From: Candidatus Cottocaccamicrobium excrementipullorum
GTDB taxonomy: Bacteria > Bacillota > Clostridia > Lachnospirales > Lachnospiraceae
Direction of reading: 5' to 3'
NCBI GenBank assembly: GCA_018713255.1
Contig: DVFL01000017.1
Coordinates: 25,200 to 89,199 of the forward strand
Length of the DNA: 64,000 bases
Positions 35,834-44,351 of this stretch are shown here, one piece after another. A model generated the notes under the pieces. That model saw nothing but the letters and a program-made list of their open reading frames with translations, was not told the origin of the DNA and searched no databases. The translations under genes were made by a program, and so were the position numbers. Numbering within the stretch: the first letter of the stretch is position 1; every line of letters starts with the position of its first letter.

Positions 35834-37983
35834 TCCGCTGTTTAAATTGCATGAATATGTTTGACGAGGTGTATGGGGTATGCCCTCACTGCGGTTTTAT
35901 TCCAGGTTCACCGCCTAAGGAGGCTTATCATTTGTTTCCGGGCACCGTACTTAAGGACCGTTATATTGTGGGAACCACAGTGGGCTTCGGCGGCTTCGGC
36001 ATCACTTACCGGGCCTGGGACAGCAGGCTTGACAAGATGGTGGCCATAAAAGAATTTTATCCCAACGGCCTGGTAAACCGGGTTCCGGGGGAAAAGACGG
36101 TGATTATCTATTCCGGCAGCCGGGCCAATGAATTCGAGGGAGGAAAACAGCGGTTCCTGGCGGAAGCCCGGAATATGGCGAAATTTAACACCCATCCCAA
36201 TATTGTAAACGTTTATGAATTTTTCGAGGAAAATAATACGGCCTACATCGCCATGGAATTTTTAAACGGCATGTCCTTTAAGCAGTTTATCGCGGAGCGT
36301 GGAGGACGGGTGGACTGGCAGACGGCGGTGCAGGTGGTGCTGTCGGTACTGGACGGCCTTAAGGAAATTCACCGGGCGAAAATCATCCACCGGGATGTGA
36401 GTCCGGATAATATTTTCCTGGTGCCCACGGGGCAGGGAAACAATGATTATAAGGTGAAGCTGATTGACTTCGGCGCCGCCAGGTTCGCCAGCGGCCAGGA
36501 GGAAAAAACCTTATCCATTATTTTAAAACCCGGGTACGCGCCGCCGGAACAGTACAGAAGTAAAAGCCGGCAGGGTCCCTGGACAGATCTTTATGCTGTG
36601 GGAGCAGTGCTTTACCGGGCAGTGACAGGCATAATGCCGGATGAATCGGTGAACCGTATGGTGGAGGATCATCTGCGGCCGCCGAAAGAGGTGGTGCCGG
36701 AAATTCCCCAGTATTTAAGCGACAGCATTATGCGGGCCATGGCATTAAATCAGGAGCTTCGCTTTCAGAATGTAGATCAGTTTAGGGAGGCCATTCAGCA
36801 GAAGACTAAGGTCCGCACCGTGGAAGGGGAGCTTAAGCGGAGGAAGGTTCTGCGGGGAGTAAGCATCGGCGGAATTTGCCTGGTGGTGTTAGGAGCGGCC
36901 TTTGCCTGCCGGCAGGTATATGTGGGCAAGCAGCAGGCGCTGTACAACATTGAGGCTCAGGTTCAGATCGCTATGCCGGATTTAAATGGGGAGAAGGAAA
37001 AACAAGTCAGGGCGGCAGGAAGTCTGGGAAGTGAAGGGGAAGAGGACAGGAGCTTTGCCCTGGAGCCTACGGATTTGATGCTGGAGCAGATGCTGAAAGA
37101 GTATGAAGAAAGTTTTGAAAAGGTTTCGGTAGAGCAGCAGGAGTCCGTTGATCCGAAGGATTATGAAGAGCAGATTCTGGCTCTGGCAGAGGAAGGAAAT
37201 CTTCCGGCGGCCTTTGATTCCACTTTTTTATCTCCTGAAGAGGAGACTGCCTGGGCCGATCTGGGAAGCCTGGAGACGGTTTATGACACTATTGACGAGG
37301 ACGCTTATTATTTCTTGGAGGATGAAGAGTTTCAGGCTTATTTCGGACAGGAGAAAAAGCAGATTCCCATCTCTTTCAGCGCTCCGGTGCTGTACGTGAA
37401 TACTTATCTTGTGCCGGAGGAGGAGATTCCTGAGGAGATCAGGAGCCTGGAGCAGCTGAGCGTGGACGGTGAAGCCAGCTACTGTGTAAGCGCCGTAGAC
37501 CGGGAAATGTACAGCCAGGCCTTTGCTGTGCCGGAGAATGGGGAGAATGATCCTTTGTATGAGCCATTCTTTGGAGAAACAGGCGATGATCAATGGGGCT
37601 ACGAGCCGTTTCTGCGGCGGGAAACAGCCTATTATCTGGGCAGCACCGATGACTATGAAGCGGTGCGGGCAAGCCTGGGGGGAATCTATCATATGGTGGT
37701 GCTGAAAGATCTTCAGGAGGAAGGCAAGGTGAAGGGCCGCTTTACTCATTTATGGAGCGTAAGCGGAAGCCTGGAAGGAGAAGCGAAAACGGCAGCGGAT
37801 AACCTAGTGTATTATCTGCTGGGGGAATCGGCCCAGGATGTGTTTAACCTTCAGTATGGAAATGGATTGTCCCTGAATAAAAATATGATGGAAACTTATG
37901 TGGAGGGCAACGACGAGTTTGGAGAGATTAAGGCCAGCTTGGACAGCCTTCAGATGGAATATGGAAGTGAGGGCCGGCAATGA
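35830..37983 (+). CDS. Membrane Ser/Thr kinase with solute-binding-protein-like extracellular region
   Basis: A 717-residue receptor kinase. Cys-rich head C4, C7, C18, C21; kinase domain about 45-325 with GFGGFG (52-57), Lys74 in VAIKEF, HRDVSPDN (187-194), DFG (213-215) and GYAPPEQY, all intact; membrane segment about 342-362. The outside region (363-717) has no PASTA repeats. Its second half has features of ABC solute-binding proteins: PISFSAPVLYVNTYLVP, then a C-terminal helix region with AADNLVYYLLGESAQDVF and LSLNKN. This suggests sensing of a small ligand, which is inference from pattern alone. It overlaps both neighbours by 4 bases. Confidence 0.88.
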   Translation: MIRCLNCMNMFDEVYGVCPHCGFIPGSPPKEAYHLFPGTVLKDRYIVGTTVGFGGFGITYRAWDSRLDKMVAIKEFYPNGLVNRVPGEKTVIIYSGSRANEFEGGKQRFLAEARNMAKFNTHPNIVNVYEFFEENNTAYIAMEFLNGMSFKQFIAERGGRVDWQTAVQVVLSVLDGLKEIHRAKIIHRDVSPDNIFLVPTGQGNNDYKVKLIDFGAARFASGQEEKTLSIILKPGYAPPEQYRSKSRQGPWTDLYAVGAVLYRAVTGIMPDESVNRMVEDHLRPPKEVVPEIPQYLSDSIMRAMALNQELRFQNVDQFREAIQQKTKVRTVEGELKRRKVLRGVSIGGICLVVLGAAFACRQVYVGKQQALYNIEAQVQIAMPDLNGEKEKQVRAAGSLGSEGEEDRSFALEPTDLMLEQMLKEYEESFEKVSVEQQESVDPKDYEEQILALAEEGNLPAAFDSTFLSPEEETAWADLGSLETVYDTIDEDAYYFLEDEEFQAYFGQEKKQIPISFSAPVLYVNTYLVPEEEIPEEIRSLEQLSVDGEASYCVSAVDREMYSQAFAVPENGENDPLYEPFFGETGDDQWGYEPFLRRETAYYLGSTDDYEAVRASLGGIYHMVVLKDLQEEGKVKGRFTHLWSVSGSLEGEAKTAADNLVYYLLGESAQDVFNLQYGNGLSLNKNMMETYVEGNDEFGEIKASLDSLQMEYGSEGRQ

Positions 37984-40358
37984 GACGATGTCTGCAGTGC
38001 ATGAATGAATACCCTGAGGAGTACGCGGATGTGTGCCCCCACTGCGGCTATGTCCATGGGGCCACAGAAAGCGGAGACGGCCTGCTTCGGCCGGGGACCA
38101 TTCTTCAGGGGCGATATATTGCGGGAACGGTGATAAAAAACCGGGACACCGATGTGTGCTATATTGGCTGGGACGCTTTGTTTGACCGGAAGGTGATGAT
38201 TCAGGAATATTTTCCAAGGTATTGCGCTTCTCGGTCAGGAAAAGAAGAGCTGACGATCTATGCTTCTAAAGAAGAAGCGTTTAAAAGAGGGCTGGAGCTG
38301 TTTATCTGGCAGAGCCGTCAGCTAATCCGGCTGTACCGGGAAGAGGATGTGATCACTTATCACGCCTGTTTTGAGGAAAATAAAACGGCGTATGCTGTGA
38401 TGGAATACCGGGAGTACAGAACCCTGGAGGATTACGTAAAACGAAAGGGCCAGGCTTTAGGAAGCCGGGAGGCGTATGAGTGGCTTAGAAAGGCTGTCCA
38501 AAGTGTGGAGAAGGCGGCGGAAATCGGCGTATATCACGGCCAGATCGGGCCGGATACCTTCTGGGTGAAGGAAAACGGAGATCTGGTGCTGAAGGATTTT
38601 GGCCCCTGGCGTTATGTAAGCGGAGAGCCGGGAATCGTAGATTACGGAAAAGCAGGAGAACGCACCGATGTGTACGGCCTGTCTAGGCTTTTTGTCTGGA
38701 TGATCACCGGAAAAGATCTGCCTCAGGAGGATAATCCGGGGGATATGCTGCTTAACCAGTTCCGCCTTACTGGCCGCAGCGCCTCGGCTGTCCGACGGGG
38801 CCTGGCCCGTGAAATCCGCACCGTAAGCCAGTTTGAGCAGGAGCTTCTAGGACCGGCAGCCAGATTTTACGGCCGGCAGCAGGAGACCAAAAGCTCCCGG
38901 AACGGAACGGGAAGAAAGGGAGGAAAAGGCCCCGGAAAAAGAATCGGGTTAGGAAGGCTGTCTCTTCCTCGCTGGCTGATTATTTTGGCCGGGGGCGCGG
39001 CAGCGGTTTTTCTGGCGGCGGCGGTACTGGTGGGGCTGGATGTGATTCCCTTAACCATCGGGCCGGCGGGAAGCCGGCTGGAAAGCCAGATGGTCCGGGT
39101 GCCTAACCTGGTGAATCTGGATGTGGAGGAAGCGGAGCGGCGGCTGGCTCAGCAGGGGCTGTATTTAAGCCAGGAGAATGCGGACTTCTCAGATGAGGTG
39201 GAAGAAGGAAAGATCTCTCACCAGGAGCAGAAGGAAAACACGGTGATTGAGCAGGGATCGGAGATTCAGGTTACTGTCAGCCTGGGAAAAGAGCGGTATC
39301 AGCTTCCGCCTGTGCGAGGACTTTCAAGCGAGGAAGCCGTAAAGACGCTGGAAGAGAAGGGATTTCGGGATGTGACCACCGTGGACAGTCAGGAAGAGGG
39401 CGCTGATAATACGGTGATTGCCGTGATGGTGAACGGAGAGATTCAGGAAGAAACCAGCCAGGATGAACCGTTTAATCTCAGAGCCTGGTTAGAGAGGCTG
39501 GAGCAGGAAGAGGAGCTTGTGGAGGCGGACGCCAAGATCCAGCTGATCATCTGCAGATGGGAAACGGAAACCGCGACTCAGATGGTGGAGGTTCCTGGCC
39601 TGAAGGATGTGAATGTTGAAAAGGCCAGAGAGGTTCTTGAAGAAGCAGGTCTCCGCGCCAATGTAATTGAAGAATATAACAGCCTTCCGAAAGGAACGGT
39701 GCTGCGGCAGGATCCGGAAGCGGGAGAGGAGACTGCCGCGGGAGAATATGTAAGCGTGTGGGTGAGCCGGGGGGAGGAACCCATTTTTATGCCTGATCTC
39801 AGGACAAAAGAGCTTGAAGAGGCAAAAGAAATCATTGAGGAAATGGGAATGGTGCTGGCGGATGTGCAGGAAAAATATGACAGCTCAGTTCCTGAAGGAC
39901 GGGTAATCACCCAAAACATCGAACCGGACAGAGAGGTAAGCACAGGACAGCGGATTGTTCTGGAGGTGAGTATGGGCAGGATGAGGGAAACAGAAACAGA
40001 AGCTGTACCGGCGCCCACCAGGGTGCCTGCCACAACGAAGGCGGCCACCACAGCGCCGCCCCAGACCGCAGCTCCAGAAACCACAGCCCCTCAGCCTGTC
40101 ACAGAGCCGGTGACTGAGGTTCCTTCAGAGGAAACTACAGTTCAGGAAACTACAGTTCAGGAGCCGGAAGAGGAAAGGGAAGGGGCTGAGGAAATGCAGG
40201 CGCCGCCTGGGCCGGCTGCCCCTTCGGGTCAGTCCAGTCCCGGCGGGATGCCAGGCCCTTCTCCGGGGGGAAATACTGGAGGAAATGGACAAAATACCGT
40301 CTCTCTGCCTGAACGGCCGGGAGATGTTTCAGGATTTGAAAAGCCTTCAATTGATTAA
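37980..40358 (+). CDS. Membrane pseudokinase with PASTA repeats
   Basis: A 792-residue protein with a Cys-rich head (C4, C7, C19, C22) and a kinase-like domain (about 45-290) that has lost key residues: the glycine loop reads VIKNRDTDV, the ATP Lys is Gln75 (VMIQEY), the HRD motif is HGQ (186-188) and the metal-binding Asn is Thr193; only DFG (206-208) remains. A membrane segment (about 331-352) is followed by four PASTA-like repeats (about 364-670, the second one interrupted by an acidic insert) and a Thr/Pro-rich, then Gly/Pro-rich tail. It is predicted inactive as a kinase and may act as a scaffold or allosteric partner that senses cell wall. Confidence 0.88.
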   Translation: MRRCLQCMNEYPEEYADVCPHCGYVHGATESGDGLLRPGTILQGRYIAGTVIKNRDTDVCYIGWDALFDRKVMIQEYFPRYCASRSGKEELTIYASKEEAFKRGLELFIWQSRQLIRLYREEDVITYHACFEENKTAYAVMEYREYRTLEDYVKRKGQALGSREAYEWLRKAVQSVEKAAEIGVYHGQIGPDTFWVKENGDLVLKDFGPWRYVSGEPGIVDYGKAGERTDVYGLSRLFVWMITGKDLPQEDNPGDMLLNQFRLTGRSASAVRRGLAREIRTVSQFEQELLGPAARFYGRQQETKSSRNGTGRKGGKGPGKRIGLGRLSLPRWLIILAGGAAAVFLAAAVLVGLDVIPLTIGPAGSRLESQMVRVPNLVNLDVEEAERRLAQQGLYLSQENADFSDEVEEGKISHQEQKENTVIEQGSEIQVTVSLGKERYQLPPVRGLSSEEAVKTLEEKGFRDVTTVDSQEEGADNTVIAVMVNGEIQEETSQDEPFNLRAWLERLEQEEELVEADAKIQLIICRWETETATQMVEVPGLKDVNVEKAREVLEEAGLRANVIEEYNSLPKGTVLRQDPEAGEETAAGEYVSVWVSRGEEPIFMPDLRTKELEEAKEIIEEMGMVLADVQEKYDSSVPEGRVITQNIEPDREVSTGQRIVLEVSMGRMRETETEAVPAPTRVPATTKAATTAPPQTAAPETTAPQPVTEPVTEVPSEETTVQETTVQEPEEEREGAEEMQAPPGPAAPSGQSSPGGMPGPSPGGNTGGNGQNTVSLPERPGDVSGFEKPSID

Positions 40359-40394
40359 TACAGATTGCAGCTGTTCAGGAAGGAGGAGCTTCTT

Positions 40395-41096
40395 ATGAAT
40401 TTAGTTCGATGCAGCAAAGGCCATTTTTACGATGGAGACCGTTACCAGAGCTGCCCCCACTGCGGGGCAGGGGCAGGGGCGGATCAGCCTACCATGGCCA
40501 TGAATGACGGGGGAAAGGAAGAGCCGGGCGTTACCATAGCAATGGCCGGTTCGGGAAGCGGACAGGATCCGGAAACCCACCTGGGAACGGGAGATCGGCC
40601 TACGGTGAAGAAATCCCCGCGGCCGGAAGAGAATTTCGGAACGGCGGAGGCCATTGATCTGGTTCAGCGCCAGGGAACTATCCCAGATGATGAGGGAAAG
40701 ACCATCAGCTACTACAGCCAGAACATTACCGCCCCGGTAATGGGGGAGCCGGTAACCGGCTGGCTGGTATGCACAAAAGGAAAATATTTTGGCCAGAGTT
40801 TCCCCTTAAAGTCCGGGAGAAATTTTATCGGGCGGGGCAGGTCCATGGACGTGGCTTTGGAGGGAGAGCCTTCTGTGTCCCGGGACCGCCACGCGGTGGT
40901 GATCTATGAGCCTAAGGAGAGAATGTTTATTGCTCAGCCAGGGGATTCCAGAGAGCTGTTTTATGTGAATGACAAGGTGGTTTTGGACAATGTAACTCTT
41001 AAGGCATACGATCAGCTGTCCTTAGGCAAGGTGAACCTGATGTTGGTTCCCTGCTGCGGCAAGGATTTTGCCTGGGAAGACCTGGAGAAGAAATAA
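40395..41096 (+). CDS. FHA-domain protein with zinc-ribbon-like head, paralogue of the first gene
   Basis: A 233-residue soluble protein: head with C6, H10 and SCPHC, then a linker rich in Gly, Glu and Thr (TMAMN, VTIAMAG, KTISYYSQ), then an FHA domain (about 118-222) with IGRG, VSRDRHA and SRELFYVN. It is close to the 28804 product over its whole length, including the linker KTIS/KTVS sites and the C-terminal LMLVPCC, so one arose by duplication of the other. GGAGGAGC precedes the ATG at 40395; a TTG at 40365 would add ten unlike residues. It stands between the two PASTA proteins. Confidence 0.87.
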   Translation: MNLVRCSKGHFYDGDRYQSCPHCGAGAGADQPTMAMNDGGKEEPGVTIAMAGSGSGQDPETHLGTGDRPTVKKSPRPEENFGTAEAIDLVQRQGTIPDDEGKTISYYSQNITAPVMGEPVTGWLVCTKGKYFGQSFPLKSGRNFIGRGRSMDVALEGEPSVSRDRHAVVIYEPKERMFIAQPGDSRELFYVNDKVVLDNVTLKAYDQLSLGKVNLMLVPCCGKDFAWEDLEKK

Positions 41097-41114
41097 AGAG
41101 ACAGAGGGCAGATC

Positions 41115-43316
41115 ATGAACAGATTATGTATGGGATGTATGAAAGAGTATGATGACCAGTTTGACGTGTGCCCTTACTGCGGCTACGCATTTAACACACC
41201 GCCTAAACAGTCTTATCATATTCCTCCTGGCTCCATTCTGGAGAAGCGGTATATAGTGGGAAAGGTTCTGGGCTTCGGCGGTTTCGGAGTAACCTATGTG
41301 GGCTGGGATTATCTGATGGAGCGGAAAGTAGCCATCAAGGAGTATCTGCCCAGCGAGTTCGCCACCCGGATGCCTACTCAGCAGAAAATTACCGTGTATT
41401 CCGGGGACAAGGAGGAGCAGTTCAAGGAAGGGCTGAAAAAGACTCTGGATGAGGCCCGGCGTCTGGCCAAATTTGAGGAAGTGCCGGGAATCGTACAGAT
41501 TTACGACTGCTTTGAGGCTAACGGGACCTCCTACATTGTAATGGAGTTTCTGGAAGGCATGTCTTTAAAGGAATATCTGGCGGAAAAGGGAAAAATGACA
41601 GTGGAGCAGGCCCTTCCGGTGATTCTGCAGATTGCTTCCGCCATGGAAGAAGTACATAAGGCGGGAATTCTTCACCGGGACATCGCTCCAGATAATATTT
41701 ATGTGCTGAATCCGGAGTCGGATGGAGCGCTTCAGGTAAAGCTTCTGGATTTCGGCGCTGCCCGCTACGCCACCACCAAGCACAGCAAGAGCCTTTCGGT
41801 GATTATCAAGCCTGGCTATGCTCCGGAGGAGCAGTACCGGAGCAGGGGAGATCAGGGAACCTGGACGGATGTGTACGCCCTGGCGGCTACATTTTACAAG
41901 ATGATTACCGGCATCACGCCGGAAGACGCCATGGAGCGCAGCGTAAAGGATGAGGTGAAAAAGCCTTCCAAATTAGGAGTAAAGATTCCTAAGGCCACAG
42001 AAACAGCGTTAATGAACGCCATGAATGTAAAGATCCAGGACAGAACCCAAACCATGGAAGAATTCACTCAGGAGCTGATGGCCGCGGAGGTGAAAGAGCG
42101 GGAGAAAACCAAGGACAAGGAAGACGTGGGGAAAGTCCCCAGATGGGTATTTTTGGCTTCCGGAGGCGCTTTGGTGGCCGCCGCGGTAACGGCAGCCCTG
42201 ATGCTTACCGGAGTGATCACCTTCCGGATCCGGCCTGAATCGGCTACGCTGGAAGCTGACGTGGTCCGGGTGCCCAATGTGGTAAATCACCTGGCAGATG
42301 AGGCGGAAACGATCTTGTCGAATCATCAGCTGGGCATGTCCAGAGATAAAATGGTTTATTCCAAAGAAATTCCTCAGGATATGGTGTCTTATCAGGAGAT
42401 CAAGGAAAATACCGCAGTGGCCCGTGACACGGTTTTAGTGGTATGGATCAGCATGGGAGAGGAAAAAGGTGTCATTCCTGCGGTGAAAGGCCTTAGCCAG
42501 GAAGAGGCTCAAAAGCTTTTGGAGGAGGCCGGATTTACCAATATCACCCTGGAAGAGAGTCAGGAGCCGGGAGTATACCAGTCTGTTCTGGAAATCAGCC
42601 AGGAGGCAGGAGAGCAGATTCCTCTGGATCAGGAGATTATCCTTACTATCTGTATGAATGAGGAGAGCCAGGAAGGCGACGCCTCGGTGAAGGTTTCCGT
42701 GCCGGATCTTTCCGGGAAGACCCGGGAAGAGGCGGAAAAGCTGTTTGAAGAAGCAGGACTTTTGATTAACTGGGTAGAAGAAAACAGTGAAGAACCGGAG
42801 GGAACTATTTTAGGACAGAGCCCGGAAGCGGGAGAAGAAGTAAATAAGGACTCTTATGTTACGGTGCGGATCAGCAAGGGCGTGGAGAAAATGTATATGC
42901 CTAATGTTCTTTTGATGACGGAAGCAGAGGCTCGTGAAGTCATTGAAGAGATGGGATTGAAGGTCAGCCAGGTGCAGGAAGTTTACAGCGATTCTGTAGC
43001 TAAGGGCAAGATTGTCAGTCAAAGCATTGACCAGGATGCTGAGGTGAAAAAAGGAGACAGCGTAGCTCTGACGGTAAGCAAGGGCAAGGATCCGGCAAAG
43101 GAGACCAGGAGCACACAAAGAGCGACGCAGGCCCCACAGACCCAGGCGCCTCAGACTCCGGCTCCCCAAACTCAGCCGCCGCAGACTCCGGCGCCCACTC
43201 CAGCGCCAACCCCGGCACCTACCCCGGCGCCCACTCAGCCGCCCACAACAGCGCCGACCCAGCCGCCCACAACGGCTCCGCCGGAAACAGAAACTCCGCC
43301 TTTGCTTCCCTTCTAA
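41115..43316 (+). CDS. Membrane Ser/Thr kinase with PASTA repeats
   Basis: A 733-residue PknB/PrkC-like receptor kinase. Cys-rich head C5, C8, C19, C22; kinase domain about 44-320 with GFGGFG (53-58), Lys75 in VAIKEY, HRDIAPDN (187-194), DFG (212-214) and GYAPEEQY, all intact. A membrane segment at about 343-367 is followed by four PASTA repeats (about 380-660), which in relatives bind muropeptides or lipid II, and a Pro/Thr/Gln repeat tail (TPAPTPAP, QPPTTAP) that may cross the wall. It matches the upstream pseudokinase domain for domain and is probably its active partner. It is the last gene of the cluster. Confidence 0.93.
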   Translation: MNRLCMGCMKEYDDQFDVCPYCGYAFNTPPKQSYHIPPGSILEKRYIVGKVLGFGGFGVTYVGWDYLMERKVAIKEYLPSEFATRMPTQQKITVYSGDKEEQFKEGLKKTLDEARRLAKFEEVPGIVQIYDCFEANGTSYIVMEFLEGMSLKEYLAEKGKMTVEQALPVILQIASAMEEVHKAGILHRDIAPDNIYVLNPESDGALQVKLLDFGAARYATTKHSKSLSVIIKPGYAPEEQYRSRGDQGTWTDVYALAATFYKMITGITPEDAMERSVKDEVKKPSKLGVKIPKATETALMNAMNVKIQDRTQTMEEFTQELMAAEVKEREKTKDKEDVGKVPRWVFLASGGALVAAAVTAALMLTGVITFRIRPESATLEADVVRVPNVVNHLADEAETILSNHQLGMSRDKMVYSKEIPQDMVSYQEIKENTAVARDTVLVVWISMGEEKGVIPAVKGLSQEEAQKLLEEAGFTNITLEESQEPGVYQSVLEISQEAGEQIPLDQEIILTICMNEESQEGDASVKVSVPDLSGKTREEAEKLFEEAGLLINWVEENSEEPEGTILGQSPEAGEEVNKDSYVTVRISKGVEKMYMPNVLLMTEAEAREVIEEMGLKVSQVQEVYSDSVAKGKIVSQSIDQDAEVKKGDSVALTVSKGKDPAKETRSTQRATQAPQTQAPQTPAPQTQPPQTPAPTPAPTPAPTPAPTQPPTTAPTQPPTTAPPETETPPLLPF

Positions 43317-43381
43317 ATCGGGATTTAGGGCAGGAGCGCTTCGGCAGGGGGAAAGAAATAATTCGAGAAGGAAAAACTTGG

Positions 43382-43414
43382 CCTTCATCAGGCGGCCTCA
43401 GGGTCTGATGAAGG
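43382..43414 (+). other. Leader inverted repeat before the wall-binding protein gene
   Basis: A 10-bp perfect inverted repeat (43382-43391 and 43405-43414), 28 bases before the start at 43443. There is no T run, so it is probably a leader hairpin rather than a terminator. Confidence 0.45.
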
Positions 43415-43442
43415 AAAATCATAAAAACAGGAGGGCGTTAAG

Positions 43443-44264
43443 ATGAAAAAGAAAATAATTGCCGCCGCAGCAGTGATGACAATGTTATCCGCCGTACCAG
43501 CCTATGCTGGATGGTGGCAGCAGGATCAGACCGGCTGGTATTACAACTTTGATAATGGGGCTTATGCGAAAAACGGAATGGTGGAGATTGACGGAAAGAA
43601 GTATTATTTTGACCAGAACGGATATATGGTAACAGGATGGGTAAAGCTGGACGAAAAATGGCATTATTTTGGCCCTGACGGAAGTCTGGCAAGAGGATGG
43701 ATCCAGGATGGAGGAAAATGGTATTTTATCAACGATGACGGAACCATGCGAACCGGATGGTACAATGATGGAAAAAATCAGTACTATCTATATACCATTG
43801 AAGATACTTTTACCATTAATGGGGCGGTAGAAGGCGCCATGGTAACAGGAACGGTTACTCTTTCCGGCGTGACCTATTATTTCGATGCTCAGGGACATCA
43901 AGATAATGTGGTGGGTTCTTTTACCCAGGACGGCATCAATTACCGGTATCGGAGCGGAGTCCTTCAGTGGGAGAATATTAACGAAGACGGAGACTGGATC
44001 CAGTTCAGTACCCTGGCAGAGATGGCGGCAGATGTTGAGGAACAGCTGATTGAACGCTACAACGACAACTGGAACAGCACAACGGCCAGACAGTTTGTTC
44101 AGGATGCGAAAACCTTGCTGCCGCGTCTGCTGGAATATGATGAGACTAAATTGGATATCTATATTCAGCAGACATTGGAAGAGTACTGGGGATATGAGTA
44201 TGAGGATGAGGACGAGTACGATGATTATGACTGGTTTGATCGGTATGCATGGCTGTTTTATTAA
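43443..44264 (+). CDS. Secreted cell-wall-binding repeat protein
   Basis: A 273-residue exported protein. A signal peptide (1-22, ending AYA) is followed by choline-binding-type repeats (about 28-165): GWYYNFDNGAYAKNGM, KYYFDQNGYMVTGWVKL, WHYFGPDGSLARGW, WYFINDDGTMRTGW and more. Such repeats bind choline or other groups on teichoic acids. The C-terminal 90 residues form an acidic helical region ending in a stretch rich in Glu, Asp, Tyr and Trp, with no recognised enzyme domain. GGAGGGC precedes the ATG. It follows the PASTA kinase gene by 126 bases and could be a cluster effector or an independent gene. Confidence 0.88.
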   Translation: MKKKIIAAAAVMTMLSAVPAYAGWWQQDQTGWYYNFDNGAYAKNGMVEIDGKKYYFDQNGYMVTGWVKLDEKWHYFGPDGSLARGWIQDGGKWYFINDDGTMRTGWYNDGKNQYYLYTIEDTFTINGAVEGAMVTGTVTLSGVTYYFDAQGHQDNVVGSFTQDGINYRYRSGVLQWENINEDGDWIQFSTLAEMAADVEEQLIERYNDNWNSTTARQFVQDAKTLLPRLLEYDETKLDIYIQQTLEEYWGYEYEDEDEYDDYDWFDRYAWLFY

Positions 44265-44303
44265 TGAGGGGTGAAGCAGGAGTTTAAGAACGTAAAAATA
44301 AGG

Positions 44304-44342
44304 ATAGCGCCGGTGGTTTGCTGTACACCGGCGCTATTTTTT
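44304..44342. terminator. Terminator between convergent genes
   Basis: A 12-bp perfect stem (44304-44315 and 44326-44337) with a 10-base loop, followed by six T residues. Confidence 0.9.
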
Positions 44343-44351
44343 GCGAACTAT

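Larger units (their letters stand above)
28804..43316 (+). other. FHA / Ser-Thr kinase / PP2C phosphatase signalling cluster
   Basis: Eleven same-strand genes with short gaps or 4-base overlaps: FHA, membrane FHA, PP2C, FHA, vWA-FHA, kinase-FHA, PP2C, kinase with solute-binding-like sensor, pseudokinase-PASTA, FHA, kinase-PASTA. Seven of the products open with the same Cys-rich head. The largest gap is 124 bases (30424-30547), so one or two transcripts are likely. It is distinct from the housekeeping prpC-prkC locus, whose usual neighbours are absent. The set of parts is a full write, read and erase system for phospho-threonine at the membrane. Confidence 0.75.

Noticed and set aside
39960..40330. 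Thr/Pro-rich coding repeats at the ends of the PASTA proteins as CRISPR or mobile repeats
   Set aside because: They are in frame, imperfect and encode a low-complexity wall-spanning tail; there are no regular spacers.
28804..43316. Reading the kinase/FHA cluster as part of a type VI or type VII secretion locus
   Set aside because: No secretion core genes (sheath, baseplate, EccC/EssC ATPase, WXG proteins) occur in or near it; only the regulatory domains are shared.
41115..43316. Calling this the housekeeping PrkC/PknB
   Set aside because: The usual neighbours (prpC, rlmN, rsgA, rpe) are absent and the protein has an extra Cys-rich head, so orthology was not claimed.
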